DNA of 37,406 nucleotides. Source: Planctomycetota bacterium (GTDB lineage Bacteria; Planctomycetota; Phycisphaerae; Phycisphaerales; SM1A02). The DNA is taken from positions 1-37,406 of the forward strand of contig JADFSH010000021.1 of NCBI GenBank assembly GCA_022560875.1, in the 5' to 3' direction. Each line of letters starts with the position of its first letter. Within the stretch, counting starts at the first letter, position 1. The position numbers were made by a program, and so were the translations under genes. Of this stretch, positions 1-7,408 are shown in pieces. The notes under the pieces were generated by a model. The model was given only the letters and a program-made list of their open reading frames with translations, had not been told where the DNA came from and searched no databases.

Positions 1-1
1 A

Positions 2-346
2 CCCATGATCCTCGGTTCTGTGGATACACCGCATTTAGCTCAGGGCATCGCCGTATTGGGTAATTTGGCCTATTTAGTAGACGGGATTTCGGGCCTCCAT
101 ATGATTGATCGGATGATCGATTTGCAATCTTGCATTCTTGGTGCGTGCTGCATCGATGGTATTTGCCTGGACCTGACGACCGAATCCAATTGCCTCTCCT
201 TGGGTGGCACGTTCTTCGGCGTTGGTTCCACCTGCGCACAAAGCCCCGCCTGTCGGCCCGCCTGCCCTGGTGACATCAGTGGCGAGGGAATTGTCAACGT
301 CACCGACCTCCTCGCCCTCCTCGCGGCGTGGGGTGCGTGTCCGTAA
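2..346 (+). CDS. C-terminal part of a secreted GC-type dockerin protein (5' end outside window)
   Basis: The frame is open from the first bases, so this is the 3' part of a longer gene; the ATG at base 5 is probably internal. The first ~35 residues (VLGNLAYLVDG...GLHMID) look like an LVIVP-type beta-propeller repeat. Then comes a Cys-rich module (GACC...GICLDLTTESNC...GGTFFGVGSTC...C) that I know as a recurring module in planctomycete secreted proteins. The protein ends with a single dockerin-like calcium-loop repeat, DISGEGIVNVTDLLALLAAWG, followed by ACP and a stop. Such ends are typical of Phycisphaerae exported proteins and are thought to act in surface attachment or sorting. The function of the missing N-terminal part cannot be told. 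The last 53 bases of the coding region recur, with an 8-base deletion, in an intergenic remnant near 3186-3230. Confidence 0.75.
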   Translation, partial: PMILGSVDTPHLAQGIAVLGNLAYLVDGISGLHMIDRMIDLQSCILGACCIDGICLDLTTESNCLSLGGTFFGVGSTCAQSPACRPACPGDISGEGIVNVTDLLALLAAWGACP

Positions 347-418
347 CACAAGCCGGTTCGTCAGTATGCCCGGAACAAGTCCCGAGAGGGTCAATTTTTT
401 GGGGGTGATGGATTAATC

Positions 419-661
419 ATGGTCACAGGGGTACCGATGTGACACTTCCACCTCATCTCCGGGCTCTCGGGTGACGGCGACAGCAACTTATATTGCGGTC
501 TGATCACCGGGCGGGATACGCGGCCGATGGTCCGCAAGGGGCGACGACGGGCTGTGATTATGCACATGGACCGTCGGACGATCCCATACGCCCGCCCTGC
601 CGCTCTGTTTTCCGGCGACATGCCGAAGGTGAGCGTGCAGGGCGGTTGGTACGACGACTAG
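419..661 (+). pseudogene. Small unrecognised ORF interrupted by an in-frame TGA
   Basis: Reading from ATG 419 gives seven residues (MVTGVPM), a TGA at 440-442, then 72 open codons to a TAG at 659-661. The downstream part (HFHLISGLSGDGDSNLYCGL...MHMDRRTIPYARPAALFSGD...GGWYDD) has a strong G/C bias at third codon positions, like the real genes around it, and a natural amino-acid mix. That suggests it was once coding. Changing the TGA to TGG would give an ~80-residue protein. A shorter intact start is possible at ATG 527 (44 residues), without a clear ribosome site. I do not recognise the family. The rest of 347-716 shows only a weak 10-bp inverted repeat (524-533 with 568-577) and the ribosome site of amt. 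Confidence 0.4.
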
Positions 662-716
662 CCAACGCAAGCTTAAATCACTACCATGCTCGCGATAATC
701 TCAAGGAGGTCCACCG

Positions 717-1940
717 ATGCCGATCAATGCCGCCGACACCGCGTTCATGATCATGGCCACCGCCCTCGTGTTGATCATGACTCCGGGCCTCGCCTTCTTC
801 TATGGCGGCCTGGTCGGACGTAAAAACGTGTTGACCATCATGATGCAGAGTTTCATCTCTCTTGGTGTTTCAACCGTGCTTTGGGTGACGGTCGGCTTCT
901 CGCTCTGCTTCGGAAGCGACATCGGCGGCATCATCGGGAACCCAGCCGATTTCTTCTTGTTGATGGGCATAGCCCCCGGAGACGTCTACCCAGGGCTGGG
1001 GATTCCCGTCTACTTGTTTGCCGCCTATCAGTTGATGTTCGCCGTCATCACTCCCGCGTTGATCACCGGCGCATTCGCTGACCGCATGACGTTCAAGGCC
1101 TATCTCGCGTTCCTGGTGGGCTGGCAACTGGTGGTCTACTACCCGTTTGTTCACATGGTGTGGGGCGGCGGCTGGCTGGCGGAAAACATTGGGGTACTGG
1201 ACTTTGCCGGCGGCATTGTGGTCCACGCGCTGGCCGGCATGGCTGCCCTTGCCACCGTGTTCTTCCTCGGCTCGAGGCGTGCCTCCGAGCCGGAACCCCA
1301 CAATATCCCGTTCGTTGCCCTTGGCACAGCCCTGCTCTGGTTCGGCTGGTTCGGCTTCAATGCCGGAAGCGCGCTGGCGGTGAACGAGATCAGCGCGTTG
1401 GCGTTCATCAACACGCAGATTGGCGCTGCGTTTGCCGGTGTGACCTGGATGATCCTCGATTGGAAGCTCCAGAAAAAGCCGACCCTGGTCGGGTTCTGCG
1501 TCGGTGCGGTTGCCGGTCTGGCTACCATCACCCCGGCCGCCGGCTTCGTGGCCCCCCAGGGCGCAATGGTGATCGGGATCCTCGCCGGCAGCATTCCCTA
1601 TGCGGCCATCAGGTTCCGCCAACAGAAGAACTGGGACGATGCGCTCGACGTGTGGGGCGTCCATGGCGTCGGTGGTATCGTGGGAATCCTTGCCCTCGGC
1701 CTTCTGGCCACCACGAAAATGAATCCGGATGGGGCAGATGGCCTGTTCTACGGAAATACCTCCTTCTTCGTAACGGAACTGGTGGGCGTGCTGGTCGCCA
1801 TCGTCTGGGCCTTCATCGTCACCTACGCCCTGCTGTGGGCAATCAACAAGGTCACACCCGTACGCGTGTCGGACGAAACCGAACAGGCGGGCCTCGACAA
1901 CGCTCTCCACGGAGAGACGGCCTATGTCAGCGCCGACTGA
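717..1940 (+). CDS. amt: Ammonium transporter (Amt/MEP/Rh family)
   Basis: This 407-residue inner-membrane protein conducts ammonium into the cell for nitrogen assimilation. Family signatures are in order: PGLAFFYGGL near residue 23, MVWGGGWL at 147-154, LDFAGGIVVH at 161-170, FGWFGFNAGS at 209-218 and DVWGVHGVGG at 311-320. By alignment to E. coli AmtB, the substrate-site Asp is D162 and the twin pore histidines are H170 and H316; all are present. The pattern suggests about 11 membrane helices. The C-terminal tail (DETEQAGLDNALHGETAY) matches the conserved cytoplasmic tail that contacts GlnK in other Amt proteins. There is no cleavable signal. The start is fixed by the strong ribosome site AAGGAGGT at 703-710. 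No glnK/P-II gene lies next to it here, which is unusual. A porin-like gene follows after 195 bases. Confidence 0.97.
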   Translation: MPINAADTAFMIMATALVLIMTPGLAFFYGGLVGRKNVLTIMMQSFISLGVSTVLWVTVGFSLCFGSDIGGIIGNPADFFLLMGIAPGDVYPGLGIPVYLFAAYQLMFAVITPALITGAFADRMTFKAYLAFLVGWQLVVYYPFVHMVWGGGWLAENIGVLDFAGGIVVHALAGMAALATVFFLGSRRASEPEPHNIPFVALGTALLWFGWFGFNAGSALAVNEISALAFINTQIGAAFAGVTWMILDWKLQKKPTLVGFCVGAVAGLATITPAAGFVAPQGAMVIGILAGSIPYAAIRFRQQKNWDDALDVWGVHGVGGIVGILALGLLATTKMNPDGADGLFYGNTSFFVTELVGVLVAIVWAFIVTYALLWAINKVTPVRVSDETEQAGLDNALHGETAYVSAD

Positions 1941-2083
1941 GTACGTTCTGGCGGACGTCTGCGCCAGCCCACTGACCGGTTCGCCGAACGACGTTCTTGC
2001 CTTGGACGAAGTTTCGCCATGGGCAGGTCAGGGGAAATGGCTCCAGCCCTCGATTGTGGTGAGCCGATGGCATGTAATGCTCC

Positions 2084-2103
2084 GTGTTCCCAGGCGGGAA
2101 CAC
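2084..2103 (+). other. Perfect 8-bp hairpin in the leader of the barrel gene
   Basis: GTGTTCCC (2084-2091) pairs perfectly with GGGAACAC (2096-2103) around a 4-base loop. It is followed by an A-rich run and ends 32 bases before the start of the next gene. There is no T-run after it on the plus strand, so it is not a standard terminator. It may stabilise or regulate the leader of the downstream mRNA. Role unknown. Confidence 0.4.
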
Positions 2104-2135
2104 AAAAAACAATTTAACAAGACGAACGGAAACCC

Positions 2136-3002
2136 ATGCAGAAACTCTCCTCCATAGTGGCGATGATCACATTCGGTGTGGGTGTGAACTCCATGCCGGC
2201 CATCGCAAACGACGTCGATAACCCGCCCGAGCCCGTGAATCAGGGACGCCTGTCGTTTTCACTCGGCACCGACATTACCAGCCAGTACTTCTTTCGCGGC
2301 TATCTCCAGGAGGATCAGGGATTCATCTTCCAGCCTTGGGCAGAGTTGGGAGTGTCGATCGTTGACCGGATGGATAATTCGCCTGGCGTGTCGCTGGTTT
2401 TCGGAAGCTGGAGCAGTCTCCATTCCGAGAAAACCGGGGCCACCGAGCCGAATCTGCGAGCGTGGTACGAAACGGACATCTACGGCGGGATCACCCTGGA
2501 GTGGGATGGGTTCTCGCTCGGCGCGTCCTACACGGTCTACACGTATCCGAACAGTAGCTTCAATACCGTGCAGGAAATCGGCGTGACCGCCGGATTCTCA
2601 CTGCCTGAGGACACCATGTTCCAGAAGGTGCTCGGTGACATTTCGATTGGCCTGCACTTTGAGGTGGACAACTCGAACGTGAACACGGACGAGGCAATCT
2701 ACATGGAACTCGGATTCGGTCCGAGCTTCGACATCTTCGACGGCAAGGCGACGCTGTCGATTCCGGTGACGCTCGGTTTCAGCCTTGATGATTACTACCT
2801 CGACGCCAGTGGCGATGACGACTTCTTCGGTTTCGGCAGTGTCGGCGCCGACATGTCGATTCCGCTCGGGTCCGGCGACTACGGCGAGTGGACGATGAAC
2901 GTCGGTGGGAACGTGCTGTTTCTCAGCTCCGCCGCGGAGACGGCCAATGGCGGTGATGATGTTGAGGCCATTGGTTACATCGGTCTGTCGGTTTCCTACT
3001 AG
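2136..3002 (+). CDS. Putative outer-membrane beta-barrel protein (TorF/TIGR02001-like porin)
   Basis: This 288-residue protein has a cleavable signal peptide (about 1-24, ending MPAIA before ND). The mature N-terminus SFSLGTDITSQYFFRGYLQ resembles the 'SDYRFRGISQ' opening of the TorF-like putative porin family (TIGR02001). The rest alternates polar and hydrophobic residues with many Gly, Asp and aromatics, as expected of beta-strands. The chain ends in SVSY with a terminal aromatic residue, as outer-membrane barrels do. No metal or catalytic motif is visible. It follows amt on the same strand after 195 bases, and I recall family members near amt/glnK genes in other bacteria, so a role in uptake of small nitrogen compounds across the outer membrane is plausible but inferred. 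The ribosome site is weak. Confidence 0.7.
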   Translation: MQKLSSIVAMITFGVGVNSMPAIANDVDNPPEPVNQGRLSFSLGTDITSQYFFRGYLQEDQGFIFQPWAELGVSIVDRMDNSPGVSLVFGSWSSLHSEKTGATEPNLRAWYETDIYGGITLEWDGFSLGASYTVYTYPNSSFNTVQEIGVTAGFSLPEDTMFQKVLGDISIGLHFEVDNSNVNTDEAIYMELGFGPSFDIFDGKATLSIPVTLGFSLDDYYLDASGDDDFFGFGSVGADMSIPLGSGDYGEWTMNVGGNVLFLSSAAETANGGDDVEAIGYIGLSVSY

Positions 3003-3065
3003 ATCGTTTCAGGTTCTCGTAATCGAATCAGTTTCTGGGGGCGGTATCTGTGATCTGGGCGAGAC

Positions 3066-3232
3066 TTGTCCATGGATGTGGACAACCGCGGGGTCGTCAA
3101 TGTGACCGACCTGCTGGCACTGCTTGCCGCGTGGGGTTCCTGCCTGCCCCCTCCTGCCCGCCCGACATCAACGGTGATGGCAGTGGTCAACGTCACCGAC
3201 CTCCTCGCCCGCGTGGGGTGCGTGTCCGTAGC
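3066..3232 (+). pseudogene. Decayed GC-type dockerin cassette
   Basis: Without any N-terminal gene body, this stretch encodes DVDNRGVVNVTDLLALLAAWGSC and then a second unit VVNVTDLLA. The linker that should read CPPDINGDGS is shifted into another frame, so there are at least two compensating indels. The second unit is nearly identical in DNA to the end of the first gene: 3186-3230 equals 293-345 apart from one 8-base deletion that removes part of the Leu/Ala stretch. The frame stays open until 3344 but has no convincing protein after 3232. This looks like the leftover 3' end of a lost secreted-protein gene. In the remainder of 3003-3509 I see no gene. Confidence 0.6.
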
Positions 3233-3509
3233 GTTAACGGTCCGCACCTCTGCTTGCGGGGATACTGTCGGACCTTCAGGCATCGGCTTTGTTGTACGGA
3301 TTGTCATCGATAGTGAAGACAAACCGGGGCCCTACCCGCCGTAATTGCAAGATTTCATGGATTTTCTGAATGATCTCCGTGCAGTCTCGAATTGTTCTAA
3401 ATATCATGGATTTAGACGGATCCGCAACCGTACCGCGTCTGGATTTGTATTGACTGGCCTCTTGTGGTTCGTTTGCAGAATGTCCGATCGACGGTCGAGT
3501 GCAATCGCG

Positions 3510-4376
3510 ATGACCAAGCGAAGCCTGGGCATCCTGAATCGGAGTTCGCTGACCCTGATGGCGGTGCTGTCTTGCATCGCCTTTTTGTCCACCAATGGCT
3601 GCGAGCACGATCCGCCTAGCGAGCAGACGCAACCAGATGTCACATCGCAGGCGGCGGATCACGAGCACCAGCATTCAATAGCGGATAGCAATATTGCCAA
3701 GTCTGATGAACCGATACCCAATCAGGCGGATGCAGTCACCCCGCCCCCGGAAGTAGCCACACCTCCGGATATGGCGTTTGCGGAGTTGCAGGACTTCGGT
3801 ATATCCACTGATGCCAACTGCGTTTGTCAAGAGGCCCGGGTCCACAACGGCTGGTGCGATAGTTGCGGTCGGGGCTTCGTGGCGGGTTTGACGATCGAGT
3901 CCGAGAAGCTCTTCGAGGCGCTGGACGCCCACGGCCATATCATCGATCTGAATCTGGTTACCTGCGATTCGTGTCTTCAGGCGATACGCCGGGACGGATT
4001 CTGTCCCGTGCACCGCTGGCGCTTCGCGGACGGCAAAATGTACGTTTCGGAGATGACCTGGTCCCTGGCCAGAGGCACAATCGACGAGCCCGACCAATTG
4101 ACCTGTTCGCAGTGCCGGGCCAACTGCGAGCACCGCGGGTGGTGCGAGCGTTGCGGTGTGGGGCACGTGGGGGCAGTCCGGTTCGCCTCCCGAGAGGACT
4201 ACGACCGGGCGGCCCAACAGCAGGATCGCCTCGGGTTGGCCCTGGTAACTCTGAAACGCTGTGAGGAATGCTCCATGAGGACGTTTTACGGAGGGATCTG
4301 CGGGACTTGCGGCACCGATTCCAACACGCTTCCCGGATACAGTGATCCTGAAGAAACGACGATGACAAAGAATTAA
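3510..4376 (+). CDS. Exported Cys-rich protein with four zinc-ribbon-like modules
   Basis: From ATG 3510 this is 288 residues; ATG 3480 and TTG 3345 are in-frame alternatives. I chose 3510 because it gives the best signal peptide (basic MTKR, hydrophobic 12-28). A Cys at 31 after STNG may be a non-canonical lipoprotein site. A Pro/Glu/Asp/His-rich linker (32-90) leads to four repeated modules: C104/C106 with C116xxC119; C152xxC155 with C165xxH168; C199xxC202 with C212xxC215; C251xxC254 with C264xxC267. Most modules carry GWC or GIC plus CG before the second pair, and the spacers contain similar segments (GFVAGLTIES...L, GHVGAVRFAS...Y). The pattern predicts four structural metal sites. I do not recognise a named family. 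An exported quadruple zinc ribbon is odd; it could bind metal or be a disulphide-stabilised binding protein. Next to it lies a dockerin-tailed protein gene. Confidence 0.7.
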   Translation: MTKRSLGILNRSSLTLMAVLSCIAFLSTNGCEHDPPSEQTQPDVTSQAADHEHQHSIADSNIAKSDEPIPNQADAVTPPPEVATPPDMAFAELQDFGISTDANCVCQEARVHNGWCDSCGRGFVAGLTIESEKLFEALDAHGHIIDLNLVTCDSCLQAIRRDGFCPVHRWRFADGKMYVSEMTWSLARGTIDEPDQLTCSQCRANCEHRGWCERCGVGHVGAVRFASREDYDRAAQQQDRLGLALVTLKRCEECSMRTFYGGICGTCGTDSNTLPGYSDPEETTMTKN

Positions 4377-4425
4377 GTTATTGATACAATTGCGCTAAGT
4401 CAGCGCGAAATTAGGAGGTCAGGCG

Positions 4426-5115
4426 ATGAAACGAACACATGTAATGACGAGTGCAGCAGTAGCTAGTATTCTGCTCATATCGCTCTCGGCGCAGGGTGGA
4501 GGCCATACCTGGGTATTCAACGAGTTATTTAGCAATCCAGACGGAACCATAATGTTCATCGAACTGCGGGAGGGGACTGGCTTCATGTGCCAGGAGAAAA
4601 ATTTAGCCGGCTTTATCGTCCAGAATGCTGTGCCGCTCAATCAATACACCTTCCCGACAAGCCTAAACTGCCCCGTGGCCACATGCTGCACCGCCAACAA
4701 GTTTGTCTTGTTGGCCACTTCGGGATTCGCCGCCCTCCCCGGCGCTCCGACCCCGGACTACATCATACCGGACGGATTCTTAAACCTCGCCGGTAGCACG
4801 CTGCACTACAGCATTTATGCTCAGATGATCTACGGTGCCGTGCCAATTGATGGGGTCAGTTCCCTGTCGTCTCTCGGGGCCGTCACCGTCAACTCGCCCA
4901 CGAATTTCAACGGGGACACGGCCAACGTGATCGCACGTTGCAAGGTCGCGGATTTCAACCAATCCGGTAGCGTGAACGTCACTGACCTTCTCCAATTGCT
5001 CGCGTCATGGGGACCGTGTCCGCCGCCGTGTGCAGCGGACACCGATTTCAACGGTATTATCAATGTCACAGACTTACTCACGCTGCTGGCCGACTGGGGA
5101 GACTGCCCCCCGTAA
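4426..5115 (+). CDS. Secreted protein with a tandem GC-type dockerin tail
   Basis: This 229-residue protein begins with a signal peptide (about 1-24, MKRTHVM then a hydrophobic core). The strong ribosome site AGGAGGT at 4413-4419 fixes the start. The N-terminal half (WVFNELFSNPDGTIMFIELRE...) resembles a small beta-sandwich, lamin-tail-like module that I have seen in other exported bacterial proteins; it carries several Cys (CCTANK). The last 55 residues are two dockerin-like calcium-loop repeats: DFNQSGSVNVTDLLQLLASWG and DTDFNGIINVTDLLTLLADWG, each followed by Pro/Cys. The paired repeat suggests attachment to a cell-surface partner or sorting, by analogy to cellulosomal dockerins, but no cohesin gene is visible here. 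The substrate or ligand is unknown. Confidence 0.8.
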   Translation: MKRTHVMTSAAVASILLISLSAQGGGHTWVFNELFSNPDGTIMFIELREGTGFMCQEKNLAGFIVQNAVPLNQYTFPTSLNCPVATCCTANKFVLLATSGFAALPGAPTPDYIIPDGFLNLAGSTLHYSIYAQMIYGAVPIDGVSSLSSLGAVTVNSPTNFNGDTANVIARCKVADFNQSGSVNVTDLLQLLASWGPCPPPCAADTDFNGIINVTDLLTLLADWGDCPP

Positions 5116-5205
5116 GGGCCCCGAACCCCAGAGCGACCGACACCCGGGTGCAGTGGACGTGGCGTCCGCATGTATGTTCTTTTGCTGGGCCGGTCGCACG
5201 CTTGA

Positions 5206-5400
5206 CGAATCCCCTCGGGGTGGACACTGCTTGATGCCAAGGGCGTCTCCGCCGACGGCACCGTCAAGGTCACTGACCTGATCGTCTTCCTCGCAGCATG
5301 GGAGCGTGTCAGTGAAACGGCATATCTGAATCTGAACGCTGAGGGTTATGATGGATTGGGCAAGTCTGCCTTGAAATGTTGCCGCAATGATTTCCAATAA
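5206..5400 (+). pseudogene. Second decayed dockerin-like remnant
   Basis: After the stop of the preceding gene, the frame starting after TGA 5203-5205 reads ...SADGTVKVTDLIVFLAAWERVSE... to TAA 5398-5400. The core matches the repeat VNVTDLLALLAAWG, with the ending changed from G(A/P)C to ERV. There is no start codon, signal peptide or N-terminal domain. It looks like an eroded extra copy of the dockerin tail, or the scar of a lost downstream gene. In the rest of 5116-5467 I see only the ribosome site of the next gene. Confidence 0.5.
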
Positions 5401-5467
5401 GGAGCCGAGGGGCCGTATTGCTATCGGTCCGCAGGCATTTCGTCACAGCCGGCAAGTGAGGTGAACC

Positions 5468-6706
5468 ATGTATCACGCCATCATTCCCAGCGTCGCCCTG
5501 TCCGTCCTTGTCCTATCCGCTACCGCCGTGGGACAGTCCACCAGGCCCGAGGACTCGCCTGCCAATCAGGACGCAGTACCAGCGATTCCCGTCGATGCCA
5601 TGGACAAGGCTCGCGCTTTGCAAGCCGAAGATCGCTGGATTGAGGCATCGGATCTCTACCTGCAGATCACCGAGGCCCAGCCCGCGAACGGAGCGGCGTG
5701 GTTCAGTCTTGGCTACTGCCTCCATATGGCCGGCGAACTGGATCTGGCGATCAACGCCCATCGCAAGGCCGCAACGTTCGAGCAGTACACCGGAATCGCG
5801 TTGTATAACCTCGGATGCGCTTTTGCCCTTCTCGGAGAGGTCGATGATGCCTTCGAGGCCCTTCACGCCGCTCATGAGGCAGGATTCAACGTACGGGGAA
5901 ACCTGGACACTGATCCTGACCTCAAAAGCCTTCGAGATGATGAGCGATTCGATCTGCTCCGAAAACAGACCGCCGCTGACGGGCCCGCCGCAACATTCGA
6001 GCAGGGCAAGCAGTCTGTGCTGGCCATTCTCCGGCAGGCCCGTCAGTACCTCGCCCAGAACGGCCCGGCCCTGATGGAGCAGGCCAAGGCGATGGCCCAG
6101 CAGGCGGCCGGCCTCGCCCAGCAGAAATACCATGAACTCCAGGAGATGGCCGAGGACGATGACCAGATTGCCGAACTCCGGGCACGTCTTCAAGAAACGT
6201 TTGCCCGGGCTCACGAGGCCTTTCTCCAGTGGCGGCAAAGTGTGGAACGGGAGGAATCACCGAACCAGACGCAATCCGGGGGCGGGGTGGAAGCCGTCGA
6301 TTCCGAGGCGATGATGGCCGAGGCCGACCAGCATTTTCAGAGGGGGGCATGGAGAGAAGCAGCTGCGGCGTATCGAGCGGTCGTGGATGTCGATCCGGAG
6401 AATGGCCGCGCCTGGTTCGCCCTTGGCTATTCGCTGCACGCCGAAGGCCAGTTGGATGAGGCAATTGCCGCCCATCGGCGGACCACGGAGTTTGCGCAAT
6501 TCAAGGGAATCGGTCTCTACAACCTGGCCTGCGCGCTTTCATTGAAGGGCGATGTCGATGATGCGTTCGAGGCATTGGCCCGGTGTCGGGAGGCGGGGTT
6601 TGATCGCCTGTCGGGCATGGTTGATGATTCGGACTTTGACAACATCAGAGATGATGAGCGATACGCCGAGTTCGTCGCCTCCCTCGATCACGATGATAGC
6701 GTGTAG
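5468..6706 (+). CDS. Exported TPR protein made of two duplicated halves
   Basis: The protein has 412 residues with a signal peptide (about 1-21, ending TAVGQ). The ribosome site GAGGTGA lies about 6 bases before the start. Residues ~40-160 and ~285-408 are copies of the same unit. Each has a TPR-like pair (RWIEASDLYLQI...PANGAAWFSLGYCLH.. versus AWREAAAAYRAV...PENGRAWFALGYSLH..), then an IALYNLGCAFALLGEVDDAFEAL-type helix pair, then an acidic ending (DPDLKSLRDDERF versus DSDFDNIRDDERY). Between them lies a Gln/Ala-rich helical stretch (~170-265), probably coiled coil. TPR proteins are protein-binding scaffolds; no catalytic motif is seen. It probably works in the periplasm or on the surface. 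The partner is unknown. Confidence 0.8.
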   Translation: MYHAIIPSVALSVLVLSATAVGQSTRPEDSPANQDAVPAIPVDAMDKARALQAEDRWIEASDLYLQITEAQPANGAAWFSLGYCLHMAGELDLAINAHRKAATFEQYTGIALYNLGCAFALLGEVDDAFEALHAAHEAGFNVRGNLDTDPDLKSLRDDERFDLLRKQTAADGPAATFEQGKQSVLAILRQARQYLAQNGPALMEQAKAMAQQAAGLAQQKYHELQEMAEDDDQIAELRARLQETFARAHEAFLQWRQSVEREESPNQTQSGGGVEAVDSEAMMAEADQHFQRGAWREAAAAYRAVVDVDPENGRAWFALGYSLHAEGQLDEAIAAHRRTTEFAQFKGIGLYNLACALSLKGDVDDAFEALARCREAGFDRLSGMVDDSDFDNIRDDERYAEFVASLDHDDSV

Positions 6707-6887
6707 TTTCAAGCTCTGAAAAGTACATGTGAACCGGATACTCCCTGGTACGTTTTCTGTCGAAAACCCACTGGCAATACACCCAGTTTACCTGACCTGC
6801 ATACTCGTGTGAGTCGCTGGTTTCGCCCTGCCATACGCGCGGCGTGATGCCTAATTCACGCACAACATCAGCCGTTATTGCGCGCAC
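6645..6887 (-). pseudogene. Possible small gene remnant, antisense to the TPR gene end
   Basis: From GTG 6887 the minus strand reads an 80-residue ORF whose first ~60 residues look like a real protein (RAITADVVRELGITPRVW..., YAGQVNWVYCQWVFD...). They are rich in Trp and Tyr, and the text is unlike the low-complexity shadows elsewhere. Third-position G/C is only moderate, unlike neighbouring genes, which may point to foreign origin. The last ~20 residues overlap the 3' end of the TPR gene and turn Arg-rich, so the native end is probably lost. No ribosome site is seen upstream. I do not recognise the family, and it may be noise. Confidence 0.25.
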
Positions 6888-7163
6888 AACCGCCTCAAAG
6901 TCTCACTAAACCCTCCCGGTTAACGTGCTCGTAATGCGTTGATTCCAGAGCTGAAAACCAACTTCCGAACCACATTATTGACCTCGTCGCAGGCAGACGC
7001 GGCCAGAGCCCAGGTGAGCGTTAAGCTCTGAGAACTGGGCAAAAAATAGACTTCCACATGATGCCCAACCAGTCTCTTCGGGTTCAGTGACTTCCACTTC
7101 GTTCCGAAAAGATCACTCGGTTACTACAGGTTTTCTGTCCTTTGAACCATGAGGAGGCACACC

Positions 7164-7304
7164 ATGATGAGCTTGCGAAAGAAGAGCGCATTCCAGAAGA
7201 GTCAGATTCTCAAGCGAACTTTGACCCTGGATCGCAACCGAAAAAGAGAACGCGCGTTTCTCGCGAAGTGGTCGAAATCTTCCGCTCAATCCATAGGAAA
7301 ATGA
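7164..7304 (+). CDS. Very basic 46-residue small protein
   Basis: An ATG at 7164 follows a strong ribosome site, GAGGAGG at 7151-7157, at ideal spacing. It opens a 46-codon frame ending at TGA 7302-7304. The product is highly basic (about 14 Lys/Arg), with segments MMSLRKKSAFQKSQ and DRNRKRERAFLAKW, no membrane helix and no Cys. Size and charge recall the small basic proteins common in planctomycetes and chlamydiae, or nucleic-acid-binding peptides, but I see no specific match. It stands alone in the 775-base gap between the TPR gene and priA and is followed by a perfect hairpin. The rest of 6707-7163 shows no other gene except the doubtful minus-strand remnant. Confidence 0.5.
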   Translation: MMSLRKKSAFQKSQILKRTLTLDRNRKRERAFLAKWSKSSAQSIGK

Positions 7305-7318
7305 TGTGATTTGACAAC

Positions 7319-7342
7319 GAAGAAAATCATCCGATTTTCTTC
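7319..7342 (+). terminator. Perfect 10-bp hairpin after the small basic ORF
   Basis: GAAGAAAATC (7319-7328) pairs with GATTTTCTTC (7333-7342) around the loop ATCC. It starts 15 bases after the stop of the 46-residue ORF. The T-rich 3' arm could support termination although no separate T-run follows. It could also be a processing or regulatory hairpin. Confidence 0.45.
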
Positions 7343-7382
7343 AGCAGACTTGAGTTTCTTTCGCGGAGGCAGGCCCGTGGGA

Positions 7383-7408
7383 GTGAGAGAGTCCAGCCAC
7401 TCTCTTAC
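7383..7408 (+). other. 10-bp hairpin upstream of priA
   Basis: GTGAGAGAGT (7383-7392) pairs with ACTCTCTTAC (7399-7408), with one G-U pair and a 6-base loop. A smaller hairpin follows at 7441-7447/7452-7458 (CCGTTCA with TGAACGG). Together with the hairpin at 7319-7342 they make three structured elements within 140 bases in front of priA. No terminator T-run is present. The role is unknown. Confidence 0.3.

Noticed and set aside
640-716. Sigma-54 promoter before amt
   Set aside because: GG at 647-648 and a downstream GC are not separated by the required ten bases; no good -24/-12 match was found.
870-1910. 346-residue minus-strand open frame over amt
   Set aside because: It is antisense to a clear Amt transporter and is Asp/Glu/His/Gly-rich without any motif, as expected of a GC-rich shadow frame.
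1160-1975. 271-residue plus-strand frame inside amt
   Set aside because: Arg/Gly/Pro-rich alternate frame of amt; no family features and no ribosome site.
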